64,000 nucleotides of DNA, taken from positions 6,176,634 through 6,240,633 of the forward strand of contig JAPTYO010000010.1 of the NCBI GenBank assembly GCA_036873135.1, in the 5' to 3' direction. Below are positions 36,501 to 49,035 of this stretch, in pieces. A program made the translations under genes and the position numbers. The notes below the pieces were generated by a model that saw nothing but the letters and a program-made list of their open reading frames with translations, made no database searches and was not told where the DNA came from. This stretch comes from Clarkia xantiana subsp. parviflora (Eukaryota > Streptophyta > Magnoliopsida > Myrtales > Onagraceae). The stretch's first letter is position 1. Every line of letters starts with the position of its first letter.

Positions 36501-39211
36501 TTAGAAGTCTTTTCTCCCAATGGGACCCTGCACATAAGTTATGAAGCAGCTTTAGCATCATAAAGTACATGGCCTGTACCTAAGCACAGTGATTATGGTT
36601 TGTTCAGAAGGTAAGGTAAGAGTGAGACCTGAAGTACCCCGTCCACCACCATCTTCCAACTCTAAACCTGTAAAATTCCCCGAGAATGACTGCAAAATCG
36701 TATATTATAGGTTAAAATTTGAAAAGTAGAAGTTATATGTGTATTTCTAAAAAGGGGGGAAAAAAAGGGATGTAATGAAACATTTGATCAATAGAACTAA
36801 ACTAAAATTAGAGTAATGATACAAAGTGTGAAACTCAAGTGTGAAAATTGGATCCTTTATATTTCTGGAAACTGTTTACCATCCCACCTTTTATATTCCT
36901 AGAAACTGTTAGTCAATTACTTTTTTGTCGGTGGTACTAAATTAAAATTAAGAAATTATACATGTACAATTGTGAAACTAGAGTTAAAATGGAATTTTTT
37001 TCCATTACTTGGAGAGGTAACTTTTGTCACTCCCTCTAAGTTTAACACTGCAAAAAAAAAAAATCCTTAAAATTAAGTAATAACAACATTTACCCCATAA
37101 TGAAACCGGGAGTGCATGACAACACGTGGAAGCACAACTCGAGTTACTGTACGCCCGAGTCTATCGTCCATAACTTGCTCAATGACCTATTATGTGAGGG
37201 GGAAAAATTGACATTGAAACATTAACAACAAGAGAACCACGAGCCCTCAATCATGATAATCTGTCAAATTAAGTTTCATGAGTGGATGCAGAACTAGTAC
37301 CTGAGCACGCCTTCTTTTTCTCTCATCCCTGAAGTGTGCAAAGGCATGTGGATCAAACCCAAGAACATGCATGACCTGTTACCCATCGAATAAGTTAAAT
37401 TACAAACAAGTGCATAAAGTGCATTTTACATATTCTCTGCATAAAATTGGAACACCAACCTCATGTATAAGAGTGGCAGAAAGCAAAGTCTCTGCTTCAG
37501 CAGTCAAATGGCGAGGAGCAACATTCACATGACCTACAAATATTAGAAGTTCGGATACATAACTGCAATCAAAATCAAGAAGTAGACATCTAAATCTTAA
37601 GATTCCCAATCAAAACAATTACCAGCAATTGCACGGCCCCATTGATCTCTTTCACATGCGACAGCCCAAGCAAGAGTGTTACCAGTGGTGGGCCTTGTTG
37701 TGACTAAGAGAACTAGATCGGCATCAGCAACACCCTCTGCAAGGAGATAAACCAACAATATAACTAAACATGACGAGAGAACAGGAAAAAGCTACATGAC
37801 CAAGAATATATTAATAACAATTATAAGCAAGGAAATTTTGAGCACATGCCTTCAACATATGCCCGTGGTAGTTGCACTCCACCATCCTGTCCACATGCTG
37901 AATACCCACTTAACCGCAAATTCCCTTTGACAGGCTCCACAGACAAAGCTCTCTTGAACCAATCAGCAGTCTGTCCAAGAGCCTGTTCCAAATATAGTTA
38001 CTTTAGGTAATGTAATCCAGATTTATCAATCTATCCAAGAGAAGAAATATAAGCCCATTGTCATTTGCAGCATTAGATTGTTAAGGTAAGAACCTACTAT
38101 ACCTTGCGAAGACGATGCTGCTTGTCATGTCCAGAAATATCATCTAAAGTGCAATTATACCAACAATCACTGAAAATTGGAGGATCACCATGCGCATTGC
38201 AAGAAGGGCTGCCTGAACTAGAGCTTACAGGAGGTTCCCCAAGCTGATTTTCAACAGAGAAAAATATCAATTAGGAACAATCCGACAACCTAGTAAATAC
38301 TTAACTCTGATACCAACCTTAACAATGTCCCCGATATTCCTACAATCTCTATCAGGTGAGTGACCAACAGCATCATAGTTTAGGTATATCCTGATAGGCC
38401 TCTTCACATCCTTTGGTTGATTGGGCAACACAGATAGTCCAAGCAATGCTCTGCCTCTACGGTAAAGGGGCTTTGAGAAGCTAGACTCCTGATAAACCTG
38501 CGGGGTTACTGAATACACCTTGTGACCAGGCCGCCTCCTCTGTTCAATTATCTGGTCATGTATGCACGAGTGGGAACTGATCTTTCCATCTATTCTATCA
38601 TGGTTTTGTCTCTGGTATTGGTTCTCAATAATTCTCGCATTTCCATTTTGCAGATGCAGTAGAAACACTAACAATAAAATCTGAGAAAGGAAATCCACCA
38701 ACATTATATGTATGTTAGAGACCAATACAGATAATATGATCCTAAAGAAACAAACCTATGGGTTAAAGAATTTCAACCTATGATTAGTTAACAATAGCTG
38801 AAATACAACTTCTGCAGATCCCAGATAGCAAAAAATAATCTTTTTAGGAAGAACTAGCAGAAAACCTAGCTAAGGATTGAGCATATCATTTATAAGATGC
38901 TAAACTGAAGCTCTAATGATAGCAGAAAAACAAACAGCTGCAATTGAGAAAATTATCATCAGATCAATCTTTCCTTAAGCTGCCCCTTCTTTAGTTTCAG
39001 CTTAATTTACAGAATAAAGGGAAAACAAAGGCAGAAACTTCCGACATTTTTCAATTTCTAACGCGGTTCTAACCAACCAGGTCGGCAGGAAAAGTAGAAG
39101 AAGCTGCTGCTAAGAGGAGCTGGAGCTAACCTCGAGAACAACGATGGAGAATCGAAGCTTAGCAACAAATCCAGGCACGGTACAGAAGCTCCTCTGAACC
39201 ATTACCTCCAT
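33531..39211 (-). CDS. Leishmanolysin-like zinc metalloprotease (peptidase M8)
   Basis: Seventeen exons on the minus strand: 39211-39131, 38680-38318, 38243-38103, 37982-37850, 37736-37623, 37533-37460, 37375-37301, 37186-37094, 36689-36629, 36527-36195, 36046-35920, 35828-35729, 35586-35517, 35445-35293, 35200-35105, 34569-34244, 33794-33531; 867 residues, phases consistent. The N-terminus has a hydrophobic membrane or secretion segment (IVVLEILLLVFLLHL). The zinc site HEVMH is at 301-305, split by the intron after exon 6, and is followed by GFDPHAF. Cysteine-rich EGF-like units (CSFNGDCVDGKCRC; CTGRGKCLRSGVCQC; CSLHGGVCDNGKC) fill the C-terminal part. Plants have one such gene (At5g42620 in Arabidopsis); animal relatives are invadolysins, and the plant role is poorly known. 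Intron 4 begins with GC instead of GT (AAG|GCATGT). Confidence 0.94.
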
Positions 39212-40429
39212 GGAAGGTGAAGAAATCAAGCATACACGTCAGCAGTATCATGGATTCCATCAAACGACGGTCCGAGGTTGTCCGATCCAGTTCATCTCAG
39301 CACCCGCGGAGAGGTGAGGTCGAATTGGCCAAGACTGGTTCTGGGTTTAAGTCAGATTACGGAAAGTGAAGATGAAAAGAGGAACTTGGATGTTGCAATC
39401 GAAGATTTGGGGGCTATGTCAGTGGAATACTAATCGAGGATCTGAAAGTGGCAATGCGCCATGCATTGAGCAGAGATTAAGCGAAAGTGGGTATTAATCA
39501 GGGGACAGATTTGTTCAACGAGAATGGGAAACGAAGAACAGTGACAGTTTGAGGTGATGAGAGATAAAACGCGGAGGAGAGAGATAGAGAGGGGAAAATC
39601 AACAAATGGGTGTGGGTGTGGATGTGGGAGTGGGTACGAGAGTCGAGACCATAGAAACTTTTTTTAAATTTCAATTAAATATTTATTCTTTTTTATTGCA
39701 AGTTGTTTTGTGGTTCTTTTTAATAAAGGATTCTTTTTCCTGGGTCATTTGTTTGTTTGTTTTTTTCGATCGATTGATAAAACGTAACGCTGTTGATGAA
39801 AGGTTGCATTTAAAAATTCCAATGGAGCGGGATAAATAACTACCCTTCCATATGGTTGAAAATCTAGGATTTTTTTTTTTTTTTTTGCCAAAGTTGAAAA
39901 TCTAGGATTTAACTTTAATTTTGTGCAACATAGTTGTTATAAATTATAATATATATGAAATTATATTTAAAATTTATTATAATAGTATGGTTTATAAAAA
40001 GAACTTTCAAACATCTTTATCGCATTTACATTCAAATTATATATATATATAATACCTCAAAGGTAAATTTGCAAAATTCTTCATTATTAAATTTATTTAT
40101 TATTATCATTATAATTTTTTTTACCAACTATCATTATTATTGTTGGTGAGTCAATTTTTCTAATATATATTTCTAATCAATTAGTGTCCGAAAAACACAA
40201 AAGTCGATATATGGCTCATTAATCATGTAATATAGTATGACGGTTTATTGTTTTATCTCATAATTAGATGCCACGGGTTTAAAACCCAAGTCATTCGTCA
40301 TAACTATGATTGCTGTCACCCCATCAATTGACGTTTAACACCTATAATCGCTCGGATATATAGCTAAATCATCCACATTTGATTCATGAGGGTTTTCTTT
40401 TGTCACCGTGTTTGTTTTCACTTTCTACT
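39212..40429. other. Promoter of the metalloprotease gene and AT-rich spacer
   Basis: Bases 39212-39620 are presumed 5' leader and promoter of the minus-strand metalloprotease. From 39650 on the DNA is AT-rich, with a short repeated phrase (gttgaaaatctaggatt, twice between 39856 and 39910). No gene. Confidence 0.4.
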
Positions 40430-41688
40430 ATTGTCGCCGCCTCTGGAGAACTCTGATATGCCTTCAGCAGTAGTCTTCAACGACATCTTCGCATGGATTT
40501 CCTTATTCCTATGGCTCGTGCTCTTCTTCAATTACTTCTGCTGCTACATATCACTCTGACATTTATCTTGATTAAGTTCTACATAATCACCGGTCCAATT
40601 TTCACACACTTAACCACATGTCATGTTATTCTCACCTTGCGGATCCGGATCTGACTCTATCGTATTCACTTGTAGACTCCTTCTCCTTAGAGAGAAGCAT
40701 AGATTTTCTTCGACACCCATAACGAGTGCTAGTCCTCGGATGTTCCTCATTCAGGGATCTATCAGTAGTTTGGTCTTTAACTTGGTCTACCTCAAAGGAC
40801 TCTCTACATGAATGACCACTTCCTTCGTGTTTGTTAATTGCATTGTATATGATTTTATCTTACTTAATGCCATTTATGGTGTTGCTTGTCGTGCATGGTT
40901 GCTGCTAACTAGGTCGTCTTTGAGGGAGTCTCAGATTCTTTGTACAGATTTGACTGTTTTGCTTAATCATATATAGTCATCCTCACCAAGTTGTTGTCTT
41001 TTGTTTTGTGTATTTGATGTTCTTCAAATGATCATGATGTTTACTTTGGTTATTACTATTTGTAATACTCTCTCTCGTACTTTGTTACTTTGAGTCTCTC
41101 TGTTATGCTAGCAGCTACATTGTTTGTACGAGCACTTGAATTCATCCAAACATTGTGGTGTAAATGTTTTTCACATTATACTTTAACCGCAGGTTTCCAT
41201 TGCTCGACCTTCCAATGTACTTGCTCTCTTGTTTGGTGTTTTATCTGATGTATATGTGTTACTTTCTTACTTCTTTAATATTCCAGTTGTTAAGATTAGT
41301 CTAACACGGACTTGTATTGCTCATAGACTTGAATATATATATTTTATACTCTAACTGTTCGGAAGTTAGTTTGTCCAAACTATTTAACTGTTCAGAAGTT
41401 AGTTTGTCCCGACTATCCAATCTGATCTCTTTTAAGTTATTAGTATGTCGTTAGGGACAGAGTTACATCAGACGAGGAAGGCATCTGCCCCTCTCAACTT
41501 TATGTATTGTGCAAAATTTACTCAAAATTTTGTAATTACTATTAATTTGGCCATTTAAATTCTTCATTTATCCATGAATAGAAGTTCTAGCTTCGTCCAT
41601 ATATATCGTATTTTTGTATGTTTCGTAATTGTATGGTGTAATTTGTTAATGAAAATGTGCTTCACTATACCAAAAAAAAAATCCTGTC
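40430..41688 (+). mobile_element. Diverged relative of the poly(A) retroposon
   Basis: Around 40694-40750 the wording gagaagcatag...ttcttcgacaccc...gtgctagtcctcggatgttcct parallels 26232-26300 of the retroposon at 25420. The 3' end reads TTAATGAAAATGTGCTTCACTATACC followed by an A-run at about 41673 (the first 20 bases are the diagnostic part), as expected of a retroposed RNA. A tandem duplication (taactgttcggaagttag) lies near 41351-41420. No protein domain is readable, and the 5' end and target duplication were not found. Confidence 0.45.
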
Positions 41689-44600
41689 TTCTTAATAAAA
41701 GGCTTCGCTTATTTCCTTTTCTTAGTATATTGCATTAATGAATGTAATCTACTAATCTCTAGCTAGAATATACACGTCTTTTTCTATACCTGATTATACA
41801 TCAATAATATCAGCGAAATTGAAATTTATACATTAGGTACTTAATCCCATTCTTTTTGTCAATATATATATATTTGTTAAGAAATAAGACGTACACCTTA
41901 ACCAATCAGTCCATAATGTCGAACTTGTGAATGAAAATTTTCGGTATACACTTAATCTATTTTTATGTATTTTTTTATACCCAACAATATTATTTTATAC
42001 TAAAATATAAATTGCAGTATTACTATCTTAGTAAAAAAAATCTCATTTTATATATTTCTTACTGTAAATAAAGGAAGAAAAAAAAGTCTTTTATAATAAA
42101 TCTCATTATAATAAATGGGTGGATTGAGAATAACTTAAGATCGAATCAATCGAAAGGGCAAAGACTAATAATTTGTTTTAGGTGTCAATATAAGTTTAGT
42201 GGTTAGTGTTTTGGTATTTTGCTGACCCGACAATCCAATCCAAAACCAATATTCCCTATTTTGACTTCCCATCCATTTTTTTTTTCTACTAGTGTTTTGT
42301 ACATAGTATTTGATTATTATATTGGATTAGAACCATTATATAGATGGTTATATATATATATATATATATTATATACAAAAACCTCAATTTATCTAATTGT
42401 TTGTGTAATATCCTTGAAGATCTCAGCATATAGGTAAATTGTAATGACCTAGTATGCTCACGACGTTTCATGCATAGTTAATTTCGATATAATTAATTCA
42501 CCATAATCTACGCATTATAATTTATATACCAATTCAAATTCAAAATTCAACAAACTTTTGTGGCTTATTATATATGTTAATTAATGTATTTAGTTAGGTA
42601 CAGCTCAGGCTAGCTGATAAACTAAGACATACCGGTTATTATTATATTTAAGCATTTATTATTATTAGTTTAATTAATCTTACATAGATATGGCTTTAAA
42701 AATAATAATATTTAAAAAAACAACAACAGGTTATCACAGCATATCAAAGCCGGCTTGTTGATCGAACCGGTATACTCCCGGTTCGGCTCTATAATTAGTA
42801 CTTAGTAGCCTCAACCTCAAGGGGTAGATTCGTCCCAATAGGTAACTTTTATTTTTATTAGGATCTAGGTCATAGAATTAAATCATTTAGCATGTATGTG
42901 GCACTTTATAAGAAGTAAAAAACTGCCCATATTTATGCTCTAATTAAGTGATTGCTGCAAAAACTATTAATTGCTTCATCAACCAACCAACCTACCTAAT
43001 CATGTTTAAGTCGAAATAATTGGCTTGCACTTTATTAATTAACTAATGGACATTTTACTGTCATTAGCCATTTAAATAATTTTAATAGAGAAAGCACCAC
43101 TTAACAACCAGCAAATATTTATATATTTTTAGTAAAAATTTACTTCTTTATTATTATATAATATATATATTATTTTTTTCGGGGAAAGCTTCAATTTTAT
43201 TTATCTATTATTATCAGCTATCACCACATTGACCTACTATTAAGAGGTGTATATGGATATATTATATATCTTGCAAATTCACTTTATAGACTTACTATAA
43301 GGAGGTGTAAGTATATGGATAATAATAATTTTTTTTTCTAACCCAATCAACATATTTTATTTTCTTATTCTTTTTTAGATATGGCATTTATGCTTTATTA
43401 AGTAATCATATTATGTCGGACAAGTGGATATTATTAGGCCCCTGCAATTACGAAATACTTCCCCCACACAATGTCCCCAAATATATCGTTCATTTAATTT
43501 ATACGAAAGCTCTTTAAACAAAGGGCCCCCTCTCTCAAGTGAAGGTGCTTCTTTCTCACACTCCCCATAACCTAAGGTATCACATTAAGGAATATCAACA
43601 AAGATGGTTTATTTATTGAGGGTTGAAGGGCATGTTAATATAATGTCTTCATTTTATATAAAATTATTTTGAGAAATCACATACTATATTATTACCCTTT
43701 AAATTTAAAGCATTGTAATTGTAAGTAAGGTTTTTTTTTTTTTTTTTTCAAATTTCTTCCTAATAAATAAACCAATGAAAAATCCTACATAGGTGATAAG
43801 AAGGAAATGATACAATATAAGAAGGAATGTTGAATTAGTAAATGTGATGATTTGCCGTGTAAAATTATGTGTGATTTGTTCAGTTCGTTAGGACTTTACT
43901 ACAGGTGGCATTTATATATATATATATATATAATATGATCTAACTGTTGGACAAAAGGAATTGGGCCTGGCCCATTAAGTGTTGTGGATGACATTTGCGC
44001 ATAATTAAATGAAGACTTATATTCCATATATCGGTTGGTTGGGAGTTGGGACTTGAGAGAAAATTACTAGTATATAATATTAGCAATTAGAATGTAACAA
44101 TATACTATTTAAGTGGTGTTTTTTACGTGTGCAGGGGTGCATTGGAACGAATTCAATGCACTCCTCGGTAAACTTGACTTACGTGTACGCATATGATGTG
44201 TTACGTGAAAATCGATCCGGAAAGTCCATTGCACGCAGCTGGTTATGCTAAATCAAGATATTAAATTTGTCCAAAATTATTATTAAAATGAAATTTGAAA
44301 AAAAAAAAAAAATCTATGAATGATATTTCCAAATACATTGCTAAAGTTAATTTTGGAAATGCGATATATTACAAAATCAAAATTAGGGAGTTACCAAATG
44401 TATATTTTGTGTATATACAGAACCCAGCAACCCAGCGGTATGAATAGAGATGTTACCTCACTCTCAAAACAGTCCGAAAAATTACCAGTTTTATTCACTT
44501 TTTTATATTCTTCATCGTGTGTTCTTGTTTGCGAGCTGCCTCTTAGGTTCTACTTAATTTTCGTGTTTGATGTATCTGATTTATACAGTTTCAAACTTAG

Positions 44601-44722
44601 GCCGATCCCCAGTCCCCACGATATTTTAGCACTTATAATTTATAAATAATATTGTGGTGATTGGGATCGTCTAGGGCTGTTTTATAATTATTATTATTAT
44701 TAAGGAAGAAAAGGAAGGCAGT
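41689..44722. other. AT-rich intergenic DNA
   Basis: Three kilobases with no supported gene. Contents: microsatellite TA runs near 42350-42370 and 43912-43930, T-runs near 43731, and an irregular tract at 42720-42860 that I could not assign. Confidence 0.4.
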
Positions 44723-44730
44723 GTTTAGGA

Positions 44731-45688
44731 CAATGTTATCAGAACCGGACCGGAGGTCGAACCGGTAAGGTCACCGGTTTCCGGTTCGATCCGGTTCGAA
44801 CCCCGTCCGACCGGTTATAGTGCAAAAAAGACAGATTTTTTACTAAACAGCAGCAGCACAGGAAAGGCACACAAACAACTCCTCGGATAAGTGCTTTCAC
44901 AGCGGCTTTGTCTCCGAAGATGGGGTTTTTCCGACACAGTCTAAAGAATTGACAACTTTCTTCGAAGCGCCGTCGAATGTGGTGAACTGACAGGAAATGA
45001 GCTCGAAATCAGAGTCGTCGAGGAGCGATTGAAGTTGGAGACGACTGATTTCTTGGGAGCGGGTGGGACATGGGGCACAATTTTGCAAATTCCATACGAG
45101 GAGGTCTCCTTCTCGATCTTGAAAATGAAGGCGATTGGATCTTGGAACTCGGCCACCATGAGGTGGTACTCCGGGGCTAAAGGTAGGTTCCTTAGCCATG
45201 AGAAGACCTCATGTGCTGCTGACTCAGACGATAGAGTCCTCGAAGCTGCCATGAGGAAGTGCGGTTTTGGTGAGGCTTGTCGACTGGGGGGTTTTCGTTT
45301 CTGGGTTTCCTACACAGAACCCATGGCTGAGAGAGAGAAATTGGAACGAAGAAGCTGTTTCAAATTCTCAACAAGCTCTTCTTCTCCATTTTTTTCTTCA
45401 CCTGGGAGGATTTTGCTCTGTTTTGATTTGGAAGTGTTTATGTTTGGCTGCGGCTCAGTTCAGCTAAATCCTAAACACTGTTTTTTTTTGTTTTTCCCTT
45501 CATAAAGTCTGAACCGGCGAACCGGTGAACCGTCCGGTTCTCTCAAAACCGGACGGTTCGCCAAAAAACTGGCTTACGAACCGGGTTCGCTTACATCCTA
45601 TGAAATTTCTTGAACCGGACCGTAGGAGGCACCGGTTCCGATTCGAACCCGGTCGGACCGCCGGTCCGGTCCGGTTCTGATAACACTG
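44731..45688. mobile_element. hAT element carrying a captured gene fragment
   Basis: The left end is CAATGTTATCAGAACCGGAC and the right end is the inverse of CAGTGTTATCAGAACCGGAC. A perfect 8-bp duplication, GTTTAGGA, flanks it (44723-44730, 45689-45696), which identifies a hAT transposition. Arms of roughly 90 and 170 bp are made of repeated ccggtt/aaccgg motifs. Between them is non-repetitive coding-like DNA from a JmjN-domain gene, on the minus strand. No transposase is encoded. A short decayed relative lies at 50600-50701. Confidence 0.93.
45022..45252 (-). pseudogene. JmjN-domain fragment of a REF6-like histone demethylase
   Basis: From the ATG at 45252 the frame reads a start similar to REF6-type JmjC demethylases: residues VFSWLRNLPLAPEY, then EFQDPIAFIFKIEKE, YGICKIVPHVPPAPKK and NFNRS. 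These are the hallmarks of the JmjN domain, which in the full protein packs against the catalytic JmjC domain that removes H3K27 methylation. Only about the first 77 residues are recognisable. After NRS the frame runs through unrelated sequence to a stop at 44941, and another frame looks more coding-like, suggesting a frameshift. There is no JmjC domain, so the piece cannot be an enzyme. It lies wholly inside the hAT element. Confidence 0.85.
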
Positions 45689-45696
45689 GTTTAGGA

Positions 45697-46366
45697 TACT
45701 GGATAGGATTGGTTAAAGTTTGACACGTGGCTTTTATCGGGGTGTTATAATTTGAAGATGACCTGTGTCTGTGTGAATGTGATGCATGAATAAATAATGT
45801 TATCGTTAATATGCTCAATCTCCAATCTGTATCGCCGGGTGTACATTATATATATATATATATATACTGACTTGGGTAGTTGGATAGAATGGCTATGTTT
45901 GGCACACATGGTCCTTGTCAACTATAAAATGGTGGTATTAATTATACAAAGAAGACGACCTGTCGGGCGAAATGCTATGATAATGTTATACTTTGATGAT
46001 GTCTATATTCATAGGTATGTATTAAATAATTTTATAACGTTTGAAGCTTTTTTTAATATATTTATATATATATAACATTGCATTTACAATTTTAAATCAG
46101 GAGTTTTAAAATTAAAACAATTATTAATGGTCATCAACGAAATTCGAGTCCGGTTCGCATCGAGAATACAATGCAATTTACTTATTAGTTAAACAACTTT
46201 AAACTAATGCTCGGACTTCATATATTTTCTTCCGTATATATCGAAATATAAACTCTTTTGCTTTGTATGTACAGTGAAGCTGAAAGTTTGAAAATATAAA
46301 AATCTTTAATTATCACAATTCACAACATAGTTAATAGTTTTTTTTTTTTTTTTTTTAAAAAAGAAG
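45697..46366. other. Spacer between hAT element and uniporter gene
   Basis: AT-rich spacer with a TA microsatellite near 45848-45866. The right part is presumed 3' flank of the uniporter gene. Nothing else recognised. Confidence 0.4.
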
Positions 46367-47521
46367 CTATAATCTATCATTGGGCCTATAATGGGCCAGT
46401 TGGGTCTCCCGGCCCATTTCACGACCACGGCCGTAAAAGGCCCACCGGAGCTCCTGATACTTGCGAAAATCAAAGTTCTGAGCCACCATCAGCTTCCGTT
46501 GCCTGGTGAGGAACCGTCGCTGAAAGTAGCCTTCGAAGGTGGGCTCCGTTGAGGTCCTGAGGAAGAATGTATAGGCAGCAATGAAATGCAGGGACACGGC
46601 GAAGAAGCATATGGGCTCCATCACGTCCCAACTCAGGTCCCAGAAGGTCAGCCTTATGGCGGTTAGGGTTTGGACTAATAGGAGCCCGAACCCACAGAAG
46701 AGCTCGGATCGAACTTGGGTCTGAGCCAAACGGTCGATCTCCGCCTTATGTCTCTCCATCTTCTCGAGTTGACGTCTCCTTGGGTCGTCGAGCTTGGGTA
46801 GAGTTTGCGCGATTAGGGCGTGTACTGATTTTGTCACCTGTGATGAAGTAAGAAATTTAATATAAATATATTATTGAATTAATAAATACTTAGTTATCTA
46901 AACTTTAATTAATTGATGAATAAATTGCTACATTTGTTTCCATTCATGTTAAATTAAATAGAAAATTAGATGCTAACCCCGCGCACCGCGCGGGCGAGAC
47001 AATAAATAAATAAATTATAACAAAAAGAAAAAAAAGGTATATATATAGTTTGTTTTTTTTTTGGCCACTTTACTTACTAAATATATACTTTTTCAAGACC
47101 TAATCAATAGCCTCCTAACTTCGTTATTAATTTCTTTTTATTTATAAAAATTAATTTTTTCAGTTAAACTAACAATTTTACTATGGTTTTTTACTAAACG
47201 ATATGTAAGCATTTAATATTTTGTTCATTAATATATCTATAAACATCATAAATGTTTCATTGAATAAATTAAACATTGGCAAAAAAAAATTAAATTAAAT
47301 ATTTATGATAATAGTTATATCTTTTTATTATATTGTATATATATTACATTCTCATATGCTTCTTTTATTAATATATAATAATAATAGTATAGTTTAATTT
47401 CATTTCCCGCGCGGTGCGCGGGTTAAACCTCTAGTATATACAAAAACGTGATAGCAAAGAATTAGATGAGTTTTATTGATAATAATAATAATAAATAGAA
47501 AGATGCATAAAGTAATTATTA

Positions 47522-47565
<44 letters not shown>

Positions 47566-49035
47566 GACATGTGTATATTTTTGTCTAACTTTTACTTTTT
47601 TATATTGTTATTATATGAAATTTTTTAAGCATACGGGAATGGTTTATGTATGGTTTACATTTAATTGTTATATAATATATATTAAGTCTACGGGAATTGT
47701 TTAAACGAAATTGGAATATACACCGCCATTATAGGATATATTACGTGGCGGTATACGGTCTTCCAGAGCCAAACCGTATAGATAGTGAATTTAAAATGAA
47801 ACTTTTATTTAATTTTTTTCTTTATTTTACGTAGAGACTAAAATAGGAGATAAAATTTTTTCTTAATTTACATTCAGCCAATATTTTATATCTAAATTTA
47901 GAGAACCCTATTAAATTCGGATTAAATTAGGCAACGCTGACTGGACAAACTGTCCACGTGTCAGCCAGAGGGCTTCCGATACCGAATTAATATAATATAG
48001 TAGATAATGTATGTTTACACCATGCTTGGTCTTAGAATGTGTACCCAATATGAATTCAAGCATAAATTAAAAGTATTACAACGAAATACTTTCAATTAGA
48101 TGCTCAATTAAAGTTACACTCAATTTGAATCGTGCATTTCAGTTGAGCATCCAATTGAAAATGATTGTTGCAATTCTTTCAATTTATATTTGAATACATT
48201 TTGTGTACACGTCAAAAGGCCCACATTGTTGAAACATGCTCAAATTATGTCCAAAATTTAACAGAATTAAAACAAATATAATAATGTGTTCGAAAATTAA
48301 ATATTCAAGTAGAAAATTAAAATTCAGGTAACAATTTATAAAATCAGGCAAAATTTATTTAGCAATTTGGTCATTAGCTCTCAATATATACCATGACGAA
48401 CTTATAATATTTAGGGGTTTCTAAAAATCTAGTGATTAAGTTTATGGACAATAAACGTACGTCTTAGGCTTCATGAGATTAAAAAAAAAACAAAACAAAA
48501 GGAGGCTGATGAATAATTTTTTTCTTCAAAACTTAACCTAAAATCCACAAATACTTAACGGTAGTTTAACACATACCTGATCGGGTCTGAGAAAGACAAT
48601 ATTCCCGACGACGAAGACGTCGCCGGACTCGTTTAGAGCCTTAGCCATCTCCGACCCCTGATCCTCGCCGCCGCAGATTCTCACCAACTCTTCATACGAT
48701 ATCGAGTTCTCTTTCACATCCCTAAGCTTCGCCGCCACCATCGACAACTTCACGATCCTCCTTGCATCCTCCGCTGAGAGCTTGAAACTTAGTGGCGGCG
48801 GAGGGAACAGGCCGGTTTCGCGGAGGTGGTTTCCTCCGGCCAGCATTAACGTCTCTCGTAGACCACCAGAGCACAGGTGGTCCGGCGGCCTTGCGACAGC
48901 GGTGGCGTTCAAGGTCCAACGCTGGAGGACGGCCTTCCCGGCGGCGGCGGCGATATCTGTCGTGTCGCCGGCGGCGTGGAGTCGGGGATTTCGCATGCTA
49001 TTGACAAAACGGGTCAGTAAGGTTTTACGCGCCAT
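46367..49035 (-). CDS. Mitochondrial calcium uniporter protein
   Basis: Two exons, 49035-48577 and 46837-46367, joined in phase 0 across a 1.7-kb intron; 309 residues. The N-terminal 70 or so residues are rich in arginine and alanine, as in a mitochondrial targeting sequence. The C-terminal half has a basic coiled-coil-like stretch (RRRQLEKMERHKAEIDRLAQ), a first membrane segment (FCGFGLLLVQTLTAIRLTF), the pore-loop selectivity motif WDVMEP at 223-228, and a second membrane segment (ICFFAVSLHFIAAYTFFL). The aspartate and glutamate of the motif form the calcium filter in the inner mitochondrial membrane. Plants have several such genes. The leader contains a TATTTATTG box on the minus strand near 49092-49100. 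The intron holds transposon-like DNA but splice sites are intact. Confidence 0.95.
46977..47434 (+). mobile_element. Helitron-like element in the uniporter intron
   Basis: The right end has a GC-rich hairpin (CCCGCGCGGTGCGCGGG, 47406-47422), then 8 bases, then CTAG followed by T, which is how plant Helitrons end. The left end carries a matching inverted motif, CCCGCGCACCGCGCGGG, near 46978, so a terminal-inverted-repeat element is the alternative reading. The interior is AT-rich and non-coding. The 5' terminus is not certain. Confidence 0.4.
48010..48400. repeat. Dispersed repeat, copy A
   Basis: This tract in the uniporter intron shares order and wording with 52565-53030, including attaaaagtattacaacgaaa, gttgagcatccaattgaa, tttgtgtacacgt and repeated caggtaacaattt. 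The last part pairs with its own beginning in copy B, suggesting a foldback transposon. Copy A lacks clear ends. Confidence 0.6.

Noticed and set aside
36810..36990. Possible MITE in a metalloprotease intron (acaaagtgtgaaactc)
   Set aside because: Only the left arm resembles the element at 54742; the right end is not an acceptable inverse.
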